Of a DNA stretch of 43,283 nt, positions 16,051-22,745 are shown one piece after another; position 1 is the stretch's first letter; every line of letters starts with the position of its first letter. The translations under genes and the position numbers were made by a program. Below the pieces are notes generated by a model that did not search any database, was not told the origin of the DNA, and saw only the letters and a program-made list of their open reading frames with translations. Source of the DNA: CAG-791 sp002449595 (GTDB lineage Bacteria > Bacillota > Clostridia > Lachnospirales > Lachnospiraceae); NCBI GenBank assembly GCA_946539855.1, contig CAMNHV010000015.1, forward strand, positions 1 through 43,283, written 5' to 3'.

Positions 16051-17022
16051 ATGAACAAGTATATCGGTCACGAAACACAGGTCTACGGCGTCGAAGAGCA
16101 CCGCCTGATCGGCGGAAAGGGCGACGGCCAGCGCCTCTACGAGATCCACAATGGCGTGGGCCTCGACCTCACGGTCTCTCCGGACCGCGCGGGCGACATC
16201 ACGAGACTGCGCTACAAAGGCATCAACATGAACTTCATGAGTGCGGCCGGCTACGCGCGTCCCGCTTACTACGACCACGTCGGCGCTGGCTTCCTCAAGG
16301 CTTTCACTGCAGGCTTCCTGACGACCTGCGGCTTTGAAAACGTCGGCAGCCCGAACGGCGACCAGGGCGACGAGCTCGGCCTGCACGGCTCGATCTGCAT
16401 GCAGCCCGCGGAACAGAGCTACTGGACGGAAGAGGGCGACATGCTCTGCGTGCGCGTCGTCACGACCCAGGGCACTCTGTTCGGCCGGAAGTTCAAGCTC
16501 GACCGCACGATCGCGGTCTCCACGAAGGAGAACGTCTTCGAGATCCGCGACACGATCACCAACACCGGCGACACGACGGAGCCTTATGAAGTCCTTTACC
16601 ATATGAATATGGGCTACCCGCTGCTCGACGAGGACAGCGTGGTCACGATCCCGTCCGCGAAGGTCGTCGGCCGCGACGACCACGCCGCGAACGACATCGC
16701 GAACTGGATGAACATGGAGAAGCCGCAGGACGGCTACCAGGAAAAGTGCTACTACCACACCTTCGCTGACGAAAACGGCAGTGCGTCGATCTTCCAGCCC
16801 AAGCTCGGCATGGGCCTCACGATCACGTTCGACACGCGCGACCTCGACTGCTTCTGCGAGTGGAAGAGCATGCGCACGCGCGACTACGCGCTCGGCCTCG
16901 AGTGCGGCAACTGCACGCCCGACGGCCGCGACATCATGCGCGAAAAGGGCATCCTCAAGTTCCTCGCAGCCGGCGAGAGCAAGACCTACACCGTCCGCGT
17001 GACGATGAACGACGCGGAATAA
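16051..17022 (+). CDS. DUF4432 family protein (aldose 1-epimerase-like)
   Basis: The 323-residue protein has the galactose-mutarotase-like beta-sandwich pattern of DUF4432: GVGLDLTVSPDRAGDITRLRYKG near the N-terminus, then GLHGSICMQPAE, YEVLYHMNMGYPLLDE and FCEWKSMRTRDYALGLECGNC. The conserved His in GLHG and in LYHMNMG, and the acidic residue in GLECGN, match the mutarotase-like active site. It likely interconverts anomers of the sugar handled by this cluster, or acts as an isomerase-like accessory. The ATG at 16051 has AAGGGAAGGACAG upstream. It is the last gene of the sugar group. Confidence 0.82.
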   Translation: MNKYIGHETQVYGVEEHRLIGGKGDGQRLYEIHNGVGLDLTVSPDRAGDITRLRYKGINMNFMSAAGYARPAYYDHVGAGFLKAFTAGFLTTCGFENVGSPNGDQGDELGLHGSICMQPAEQSYWTEEGDMLCVRVVTTQGTLFGRKFKLDRTIAVSTKENVFEIRDTITNTGDTTEPYEVLYHMNMGYPLLDEDSVVTIPSAKVVGRDDHAANDIANWMNMEKPQDGYQEKCYYHTFADENGSASIFQPKLGMGLTITFDTRDLDCFCEWKSMRTRDYALGLECGNCTPDGRDIMREKGILKFLAAGESKTYTVRVTMNDAE

Positions 17023-17041
17023 TCGCAGCACCGGTGCGAAA

Positions 17042-17110
17042 TTGAGCGGCGCAGCCCTGATCCTGTTTGGCATCCTGCTTCCCAATCTCGTAAAACGCAA
17101 AAACGCCTGA
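17042..17110 (+). pseudogene. possible C-terminal scrap of a membrane protein
   Basis: One plus frame reads LSGAALILFGILLPNLVKRK followed by NA and a stop. It looks like a terminal transmembrane helix with a basic cytoplasmic tail, as at the end of many sugar transporters. It has no upstream coding extension that I can follow. It may be a deletion remnant; chance is possible. Confidence 0.3.
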
Positions 17111-17151
17111 TACCGATCGCCTGCAATCAACACACACACTTTCCAGAAAGC

Positions 17152-17250
17152 GAAAAGAACTGACAGACCAGAACCAAAGTACATGCAATTGCCCAATAGA
17201 TTTTGCAACCAGTGAAAAGGGTTGACAGAGCAGAATCAAAATGTATAATT
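17152..17250 (+). repeat. imperfect direct repeat of the ohrR promoter region
   Basis: A GAAAAG-NNN-TGACAG, CAGAA-N-CAAA stretch occurs at 17152 and again at 17214, 62 bases apart. The second copy contains the working-looking TTGACA box. The first seems a decayed duplicate. Confidence 0.5.
17222..17249 (+). promoter_or_regulatory. consensus promoter of the OhrR-type regulator gene
   Basis: TTGACA (17222-17227), a 16-base spacer and TATAAT (17244-17249) are both perfect sigma-70/sigma-A matches. The -10 box is the left half of the OhrR-like operator, so repressor binding would block RNA polymerase directly. Confidence 0.8.
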
Positions 17251-17258
17251 AAATTGTA
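17244..17258 (+). promoter_or_regulatory. OhrR-type operator over the -10 box
   Basis: TATAATTAAATTGTA matches the OhrR operator known from Bacillus subtilis ohrA, TACAATTAAATTGTA, at 14 of 15 bases. A weaker 11-of-15 match starts at 17274 (CACAATTAAAGAGTG). Together they suggest negative autoregulation relieved by organic peroxides. Confidence 0.75.
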
Positions 17259-17316
17259 AACAATCGAATATGGCACAATTAAAGAGTGCGAGTAATACCG
17301 GTAGAAAGTGCGAATC

Positions 17317-17790
17317 ATGGGCAAAACGAGAGAGAACAACAATGCTGTGGAATCAGATGACAGGTTTGAGGCACTGAAGCTTAAGAATCAGATCTGCTTC
17401 CCGCTGTACGCGTGCGCGAAGGAGATCGTGAGAAGGTACAAGCCTTATCTCGACAAGATCGATCTGACGTACACGCAGTACATCGTCATGATGGTCCTTT
17501 GGGAAAAAGAGGCCTGCACAGTCAAGGAGCTGGGCGAATGTCTTTTTCTTGATTCCGGGACGCTGACGCCGCTCCTCAAGAAACTGGAGGCGAAAGGCTA
17601 CATCACGCGCCACCGCTCCGATGAGGACGAGCGCAACCTGATCGTCCACATCACCGAAACCGGAATGAATCTCCGCGAGGAGGCGGTCCTGATCCCGCAG
17701 GCGATGAGCCAGTGCATCGAGCTCGAGCCGGAGGAAGCGATGCGGTTCTACAATACGCTGTACAAGCTTCTGGGAAGCATTACAAGGTGA
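17317..17790 (+). CDS. ohrR: OhrR-type MarR-family redox regulator
   Basis: The 157-residue product matches OhrR closely: KNQICFPLYACAKEIVRRYKP holds the peroxidatic sensor Cys27 in the same setting as B. subtilis Cys15 (NQLCFxLYA), followed by the winged helix with TYTQYIVMMVLWE, LFLDSGTLTPLLKKLE and RHRSDEDERNLIV. It is predicted to repress at TACAATT-type operators until an organic hydroperoxide oxidises the Cys. An OhrR box overlaps its own promoter. No ohr peroxidase gene lies nearby; instead trxA-trxB follow, which suggests that thioredoxin reduction is part of the response. ATG 17317 and an in-frame GTG at 17308 are both possible starts; neither has a strong ribosome site. Confidence 0.87.
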   Translation: MGKTRENNNAVESDDRFEALKLKNQICFPLYACAKEIVRRYKPYLDKIDLTYTQYIVMMVLWEKEACTVKELGECLFLDSGTLTPLLKKLEAKGYITRHRSDEDERNLIVHITETGMNLREEAVLIPQAMSQCIELEPEEAMRFYNTLYKLLGSITR

Positions 17791-17882
17791 GAAAGTAATA
17801 CCAAGTAAATAGCTGGCGATCCAGCGCTATGCAAGGTAAGAAAACAATAAGCAAGTACATAGCTGGCGATCCAGCGCTATGC
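17784..17882 (+). repeat. 49/50-bp tandem duplication after ohrR
   Basis: Two units (17784-17832 and 17833-17882) share the segment AGCTGGCGATCCAGCGCTAT and most of their remaining bases. Each contains a small inverted repeat (CTGG-CGAT-CCAG). The first unit begins in the ohrR stop region. Confidence 0.85.
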
Positions 17883-17986
17883 GGGTGGCTTGAAAGAAGT
17901 CAAATTCATCATCGATGATTCCACAGAACATGGAGCCAGCACAAAACAGTAAACAACAACATAACTATAAAAACCAGTATTTGAAA

Positions 17987-18000
17987 GCCGCCGAAGCGGC
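17987..18000 (+). other. GC hairpin in the trxA leader
   Basis: GCCGC-CGAA-GCGGC lies about 25 bases before the trxA start in AT-rich leader sequence, upstream of the AAAGGAG ribosome site. It resembles the small hairpin at 11649. A TATAAA (17965-17970) upstream could be a -10 box. Confidence 0.4.
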
Positions 18001-18026
18001 GGCGCAATCACGAAAGGAGCAATATC

Positions 18027-18332
18027 ATGGCAGCAATCACGATCACGAAAGATAATTTTGAGCAGGAAGTTCTGAAGTCGGACGTCCCGGTTCTTGTGGA
18101 TTTCTGGGCATCCTGGTGCGGCCCTTGCCGCATGGTCTCCCCGATCGTCGAAGAGATCGCGGACCAGGCAGAAGGCTTCAAGGTCGGCAAGGTCAACGTC
18201 GATGAGGAAGACGAGATCGCGATGCAGTTCGGCATCATGTCCATCCCCACTCTGCTCGTCTTCAAGGACGGCGAAGTCGCCAACAAGAGCGTCGGCGTAG
18301 CATCCAAGGAGCAGATCCTCGCCCTGCTCTGA
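18027..18332 (+). CDS. trxA: thioredoxin
   Basis: This 101-residue cytoplasmic protein is a canonical thioredoxin: VLVDFWASWCGPCRM with the redox pair Cys31/Cys34, then VGKVNVDEEDEIAMQFGIMSIPTLLVFKDGE including the cis-Pro. It reduces disulphides in ribonucleotide reductase, peroxiredoxins and other proteins and is itself reduced by the TrxB encoded 22 bases downstream. AAAGGAG precedes the ATG. The pair lies after an OhrR-type regulator, so induction by peroxides is plausible, though I see no clear OhrR box directly before trxA. Confidence 0.96.
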   Translation: MAAITITKDNFEQEVLKSDVPVLVDFWASWCGPCRMVSPIVEEIADQAEGFKVGKVNVDEEDEIAMQFGIMSIPTLLVFKDGEVANKSVGVASKEQILALL

Positions 18333-18354
18333 TTGACTAAACGGAGAAGACATC

Positions 18355-19275
18355 ATGAGCGATGCAATTCAGAAAGATATCATCATCATCGGCGCGGGGC
18401 CGGCGGGCATGACCGCTGCGATCTATGGGCAGAGAGCGGGCAAGAGCACCCTTATGATCGAGGCCAAAGCGTATGGCGGCAAGATCATCAACACGCCTGA
18501 CATCGAGAACTATCCGGGATTTGAGCATATTTCCGGGTTTGAGTACGCGCAGAAGCTTTACAATCAGGCGACCGCGCTCGGCGCTGAGCTCGTCTACGCG
18601 ACGGCGACCGGCATCGAGAAGCTGGATGAGCACCGCTTCATCGTCCACACGACTTCCGGCGACTTCGAAGGCCGCGCGGTCATCGTGGCGACCGGCGCGA
18701 AGAGCCGCGCGCTGGGCCTCGCCCGCGAAGCGGACTTGATCGGTCGCGGTATCTCCTACTGCGCGACCTGCGACGGCATGTTCTTCCGCAAGAAGGACGT
18801 CGCAGTGCAGGGCGGCGGCGACACGGCTTTTGAGGATGCGGCTTTTCTTGCGAATTATTGCAACAAAGTGTACATCATTCATCGCAGAGACGCCTTCACG
18901 GCGGACGAAGTGCACGTCGCGAAGCTGAAAGACCGCGACAACGTCGAGTTCATCCTGAACACCGCAGTCACAGGCCTCATCGGCGAAGAGCGGCTCGAAG
19001 CCGTCGAACTCACCGACAAGGTCACCGGCGAAAAGAGAACGCTTCCCGTATCCGGCCTCTTCGTCGCGATCGGACAGGCGCCCGACAACGCCGCGTTTGA
19101 CAATGTCCTTTCTCTCGATGAAAAGGGCTATGTCGTCGCCAGCGAAGAATGCCTCACCGGCACAGACGGCGTCTACGTCGCCGGCGACTGCCGCAAGAAA
19201 AAGGTCCATCAGCTGACCACAGCTGCGGCCGACGGCGCAGTCTCCGCACTTGCAGCGGTCTCTGGGATGAAATAA
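18355..19275 (+). CDS. trxB: thioredoxin-disulfide reductase
   Basis: The 306-residue flavoprotein has the FAD dinucleotide motif IIGAGPAGMTAAIYGQRAG, redox CATC (Cys136/Cys139), the second nucleotide motif GGGDTAFEDAAFL and the C-terminal FAD segment TDGVYVAGDCR. The NADPH 2'-phosphate motif, usually HRRxxxR, reads HRRDAFT (His176-Thr182), so the last Arg is missing and cofactor preference could differ. It is translated from an ATG with GGAGAAG upstream and is clearly co-transcribed with trxA. A terminator-like hairpin follows. Confidence 0.95.
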   Translation: MSDAIQKDIIIIGAGPAGMTAAIYGQRAGKSTLMIEAKAYGGKIINTPDIENYPGFEHISGFEYAQKLYNQATALGAELVYATATGIEKLDEHRFIVHTTSGDFEGRAVIVATGAKSRALGLAREADLIGRGISYCATCDGMFFRKKDVAVQGGGDTAFEDAAFLANYCNKVYIIHRRDAFTADEVHVAKLKDRDNVEFILNTAVTGLIGEERLEAVELTDKVTGEKRTLPVSGLFVAIGQAPDNAAFDNVLSLDEKGYVVASEECLTGTDGVYVAGDCRKKKVHQLTTAAADGAVSALAAVSGMK

Positions 19276-19330
19276 TTCCTTTATCTGGGAATAAATAATT
19301 CTTTTAAGCTAAATCTAACCCACAAAAAAC

Positions 19331-19394
19331 AGCTTCCTTCCTCGCGGACAAGCGCTTGAACTGCTTGCTTCCTGGAAGGGAGCTTTATTTTTCT
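19331..19394 (+). terminator. terminator after trxAB
   Basis: AGCTTCCTTCC (19331-19341) pairs with GGAAGGGAGCT (19374-19384) with one mismatch, and is followed by TTATTTTTCT. The inner loop can also pair. This closes the trx transcript just before the palindromic array. Confidence 0.75.
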
Positions 19395-19402
19395 AGCCCT
19401 GT

Positions 19403-19754
19403 CTACCGCAATTGTATATTTTGCGAAATGCGGTAGATATCCTTCTCTTGTCCTTTCTACCGCAATTGCAGAATATATCAAATGCGGTAGACAAGTCCTC
19501 AGAATCAGGCTACCGCAAAGGCAAGTTTTATCGAATGCGGTAGACAAGCTCGCAAAACCAAGCAACCGCAAAAGACAAGTTTGAACAAATGCGGTAGCAA
19601 ATTCGCAAAACCAAGCAACCGCAAAGACAAGTTTGAACAAATGCGGTAGCAAATTCGCAAAACCAAGCAACCGCAAAGGCGAGTTTGAAAAAATGCGGTA
19701 GAAAAGCTCACAAAACCAAGCAACCGCAAAGGCAAGTTTCATCGAATGCGGTTG
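19403..19754 (+). repeat. array of seven 53-bp palindromic repeats
   Basis: Seven units start at 19403, 19457, 19510, 19563, 19616, 19668 and 19721 (spacing 52-54). Each has a left arm C(T/A)ACCGCA, an 18- to 19-base centre usually like AAGGCAAGTTTNATCGAA, and a right arm TGCGGT(A/T)G, then a linker of about 19 bases often reading CTCGCAAAACCAAG. Units 1-3 pair fully CTACCGCA/TGCGGTAG, unit 7 nearly so as CAACCGCA/TGCGGTTG, and units 4-6 have an A-A mismatch. It lies between the convergent trxB and LysR genes. It is not a CRISPR: the linkers are conserved, not variable. Confidence 0.92.
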
Positions 19755-19766
19755 CTGGCCACAGAT

Positions 19767-19784
19767 TGAGGCTGACAAGCCTCA
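19767..19784 (-). terminator. hairpin at the end of the LysR gene
   Basis: TGAGGCT pairs with AGCCTCA across a four-base loop, overlapping the LysR stop codon. No T tract follows on the minus strand, so it is only a possible terminator. Confidence 0.4.
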
Positions 19785-20663
19785 CACGAAGTGTCGGATA
19801 AACTCCCGCGCCGCCTCGGAGAGTGCGGTCTGGTGGTTGGTGCCGATGTAGAGGGAGCGGGGCTTCGGCAGGCTGGTGGTTTTGATCTGGATGAGTTTGC
19901 CGCTCTCGATGTCGTCGCGGACGTATTCTTCCGCGAGGATGCCGATGCCGAGGCGGCTGCGGACGAGCGGCGTCACGAGGCCCATCGCGCGGACCGTGTA
20001 GTCAGAGGCGGCGACGACGCCGTTTTCGAGGAACCAGTCGTCGATGTGCCGGCGCACGGTGTTGTCGGCGGAGGTTGTGATCATCGGATATTTCAGGAGG
20101 TCCTTCAGCTCGTAGGTGCGGTCGAAGTCGATCGGGAACTCCGCCGACGCGACCGGGATGTCCTGGATGTCGCAAAGGTGCTGCAGGCTGAAGTCGCATC
20201 CCTCGGGAATCGGAGAGATCAGGAATCCGACTTCGATCTCTTCATTCTGGAGCTGGTGGCACAGATCCTGCATGGTCGTGCCGTGGAACGTGATGCGGAT
20301 CTGGGGATGCTCCTCCTTGAACGCGCGGATCTGCTCAAGAATATAGAAGCGAAGCGAGGTCTCGGTCGCGCCGATCTGCAGTTCGCCGGTCTTCATCGCA
20401 GCCAGCTTGCTGATGCTGTTTTCGCCGGTGTGGATCTCCTGCATCGCCTTCTTAATATGAGTGAAAAGCTCTTCCCCTTCAGCCGTGAGAACGAGTCCCT
20501 TGCCGGACCGCTCGAACAGGCGGCAGCCGAGCTCCGTCTCCAGCTTGCGAATGGACTGGCTGACAGCGGACTGACTGACGCAGAGATATTCCGCCGCACG
20601 CGTAAAGTGCCGGAAACTGGCAACAGCAAAAAACACACGATAATATTCTAAATTTGAAATCAT
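19782..20663 (-). CDS. LysR-family transcriptional regulator
   Basis: The 293-residue protein is a standard LTTR: an N-terminal winged helix (YYRVFFAVASFRHFTRAAEYLCVSQSAVSQSIRKLETELGCRLFER) and a C-terminal periplasmic-binding-like effector domain from about residue 90. It is divergent from the CitMHS transporter gene, the usual LTTR arrangement for control of an adjacent catabolic operon. A 12-base inverted repeat over the transporter promoter is a likely binding site. The effector is probably the transported organic acid or its CoA derivative, which is inference from position. Confidence 0.93.
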   Translation of the reverse strand: MISNLEYYRVFFAVASFRHFTRAAEYLCVSQSAVSQSIRKLETELGCRLFERSGKGLVLTAEGEELFTHIKKAMQEIHTGENSISKLAAMKTGELQIGATETSLRFYILEQIRAFKEEHPQIRITFHGTTMQDLCHQLQNEEIEVGFLISPIPEGCDFSLQHLCDIQDIPVASAEFPIDFDRTYELKDLLKYPMITTSADNTVRRHIDDWFLENGVVAASDYTVRAMGLVTPLVRSRLGIGILAEEYVRDDIESGKLIQIKTTSLPKPRSLYIGTNHQTALSEAAREFIRHFV

Positions 20664-20910
20664 GTACGCTCCTCCAGGGAGTGACCCAAAAACATTCTAC
20701 AAACGATCGATCAATATCCGGAAACGCCCGAATTTCCCCCAAACACCAGAATTATCCCCCGAATCCACCACGAATAACAGCTGACTATGGATTCGGAACT
20801 GTCAGGAAAATTAGCTAAAATTAAGTAAAATGTATGCGCAATTTTCGAAATGCCGAAATGAAGATGCACAGACAATTATTAGCATGCCTTATTGTATCAT
20901 AAAAATCTCT

Positions 20911-20949
20911 AATTTGAATTATATATAGGACTCTTACATAATTCAAATT
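20911..20949 (+). promoter_or_regulatory. promoter and inverted-repeat operator of the CitMHS gene
   Basis: AATTTGAATTAT (20911-20922) and ATAATTCAAATT (20938-20949) are perfect inverted repeats separated by 15 bases. Within them lie TTGAAT (20914-20919) and CATAAT (20937-20942), 17 bases apart, a plausible sigma-A promoter. The layout fits control by the divergent LysR protein. The remaining 20664-21035 region has no gene. Confidence 0.65.
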
Positions 20950-21035
20950 AAGGGAAAGGGGCAAGTGCGCCCCGAAAATGCTGCAGCCGTCCTTCAGGGG
21001 CGGCATAACTAACACATAATCAGGAGGGATGATTT

Positions 21036-22472
21036 ATGTTAGCGTTTCTTGGTTTCTTAACCATCATTCTGGTCCTGGCCCTGATCATGAGCAAGAAGAG
21101 CTCCACGCTCATTGCCCTGATCATCGTCCCGGTCATCACGGGCTTCATCACAGCTTTCGTCACGGCTCCGCAGACGATTATCGACGCGGCCGCGGCCAAA
21201 GCAGCGGAAGCCGGCACGGAATTCGTCGCGCCGACCGTTACTTTCGGCGCACAGCTGGAGCAGACTTTTAAGTCGATCACCGGCTGGATGGGCTCCGGCC
21301 TCACGAGCATCGCCGCTACCGGCGTCATGTTCATTTTCGCAATCCTGTTCTTCTCCACTTGCTCTGACGCGGGCGTCTTCGATCCGATCATCGCGAAGAT
21401 CCTGAAGCTGACGGGCAACGATCCGGTGAAGATCGCGATCGGCACTTTCATCATCGGCTGCATCTGCCACCTCGACGGCTCCGGCGCGACCACGTTCCTG
21501 ATCGCGATCCCCGCTGTCATGCCTCTGTACAGGAAGATGAAGATGAACTTCTGGGTCGAGGCGACGATCGTCGCACTGGCTGCAGGTATCATGAACGTCA
21601 TGCCTTGGGGCGGCCCGACCATCCGTGCAGCCACCGCGATCTCCGGCCTCGGCTACGAGATCACCGCGGCACAGCTCTGGGTCGGCATCATGCCTTCCTG
21701 GATCGTCGGTATCATCTGCTGCCTGCTTCTGTCCGCATGGCTCGGCAAGAAGGAAGCAAAGAGACTGGCAGCCGGCATCCCCGCAGATCCCTGCGAAGTG
21801 GAAATGGTCAACGAAGCGGAAACTGGCAACAGCGACCTCGTCCGTACCGGCTGGAGATGGTACTTCAACATCTGCCTCATCATCGTTCTGCTGTTCGTCC
21901 TGATCAAGGGCCTGCTTTCTCCCGCTGCGACGTTCATGATCGGCTTCTGCATCCTGCTGATCGTCAACTATCCGAATGTCAAGCAGCAGCATGACATCAT
22001 CAACAGCCACGCAAAGGCAGCGTTCCTGATGGTCTCCATCGTGTTCGCGGCTGGCGCGTTCACCGGCATCATGAAGGGTTCCGGCATGCTCACCGCGATG
22101 ACTGACGCTCTCGTCGCCATCATCCCGAGCTCCGTCGGCAAGATCATGGCTCCGGTCGTTGGTATCTTCAGTGTTCCGCTGTCACTCCTGTTCGACCCCG
22201 ATTCGTTCTACTACGGCGTCATGCCCGTTATCGCGAACGCGGTCGCAGCGATGGGCGGCTCCGCTGTCGCAGTTGCGAAGGCTTCCATCATGGGCCAGAT
22301 GACACTGGGCTTCCCGCTGTCTCCTCTGACCGGCGCGACCTTCCTTCTGCTCGGCCTTGCCGGACAGGATCTCGGCGATCACCAGAAGCACACACTGCCG
22401 CTGGCATGGCTCGTCTCGATCGTCATGGTCGTGGTCGGCTGCCTCTTCTGCGGTCTGCTGGCATCTGCCTAA
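21036..22472 (+). CDS. CitMHS-family carboxylate:cation symporter
   Basis: This 478-residue integral membrane protein has about eleven to twelve helices and matches the CitMHS family: GVMFIFAILFFSTCSDAGVFDPII, then CHLDGSGATTFLIAIPAVMPLY and MNVMPWGGPTIRAATAI. Characterised members import citrate as a complex with Mg or Ca using the proton gradient, but relatives take other di- and tricarboxylates. AGGAGGGATG lies just before the start codon. The divergent LysR regulator upstream and the CoA-transferase/AtuA genes downstream suggest it imports the acid those enzymes process. A terminator follows, so it has its own transcript. Confidence 0.9.
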   Translation: MLAFLGFLTIILVLALIMSKKSSTLIALIIVPVITGFITAFVTAPQTIIDAAAAKAAEAGTEFVAPTVTFGAQLEQTFKSITGWMGSGLTSIAATGVMFIFAILFFSTCSDAGVFDPIIAKILKLTGNDPVKIAIGTFIIGCICHLDGSGATTFLIAIPAVMPLYRKMKMNFWVEATIVALAAGIMNVMPWGGPTIRAATAISGLGYEITAAQLWVGIMPSWIVGIICCLLLSAWLGKKEAKRLAAGIPADPCEVEMVNEAETGNSDLVRTGWRWYFNICLIIVLLFVLIKGLLSPAATFMIGFCILLIVNYPNVKQQHDIINSHAKAAFLMVSIVFAAGAFTGIMKGSGMLTAMTDALVAIIPSSVGKIMAPVVGIFSVPLSLLFDPDSFYYGVMPVIANAVAAMGGSAVAVAKASIMGQMTLGFPLSPLTGATFLLLGLAGQDLGDHQKHTLPLAWLVSIVMVVVGCLFCGLLASA

Positions 22473-22490
22473 GCCATCACATGAAACTGA

Positions 22491-22526
22491 ATGCTGCAGG
22501 GCTCCGGCTCTGCAGCATTTCTTCTT
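22491..22526 (+). terminator. terminator after the CitMHS gene
   Basis: ATGCTGCAG pairs perfectly with CTGCAGCAT around a GC-rich loop and is followed by TTCTTCTT. It separates the transporter transcript from the CoA-transferase genes. Confidence 0.85.
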
Positions 22527-22607
22527 ATCAGAACTTGCCTGTGTGAAAAGGTTTTGCACCTAGCATCATCGCTTTGTGAATGTTCACGATAAGATGAAAT
22601 TATGAAT

Positions 22608-22653
22608 TGATAATTATCAGTAATTTGAATAATACAGCTGCAGATGAGATAAT
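22608..22653 (+). promoter_or_regulatory. candidate promoter/operator of the CoA-transferase operon
   Basis: TTGAAT (22625-22630), 17 bases, then GATAAT (22648-22653) form a plausible promoter. The segment TAATTTGAATAATA (22621-22634) matches the transporter promoter segment at 20910-20923 in 13 of 14 bases. A perfect 12-base palindrome TGATAATTATCA (22608-22619) lies immediately upstream. Confidence 0.6.
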
Positions 22654-22745
22654 TTTGACATAAGCCAAAGGCGCAGTGGAGTGGATGCGCGGGAAAAGGC
22701 TTTTCGAAGGGAATCTGCAGAAGACAAGCACTGTAGGAGGGAAGA

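Noticed and set aside
19403..19754. The array as a CRISPR
   Set aside because: Linkers between palindromes are conserved rather than unique, the palindromic arms are themselves part of each unit, and no cas gene is present.
19281..19778. A 165-codon minus-strand frame across the palindromic array
   Set aside because: The repeat period of 53 is not a multiple of three, so the repeats are read in rotating frames. It has no ribosome site and is better explained as non-coding repeats.
21057..22010. Long minus-strand frame opposite the CitMHS gene
   Set aside because: It is an antisense shadow caused by GC-rich third codon positions. The plus frame has clear membrane helices and family motifs. 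The same applies to the long minus frames over the PFOR, CoA-transferase, kinase and pyrophosphatase genes.
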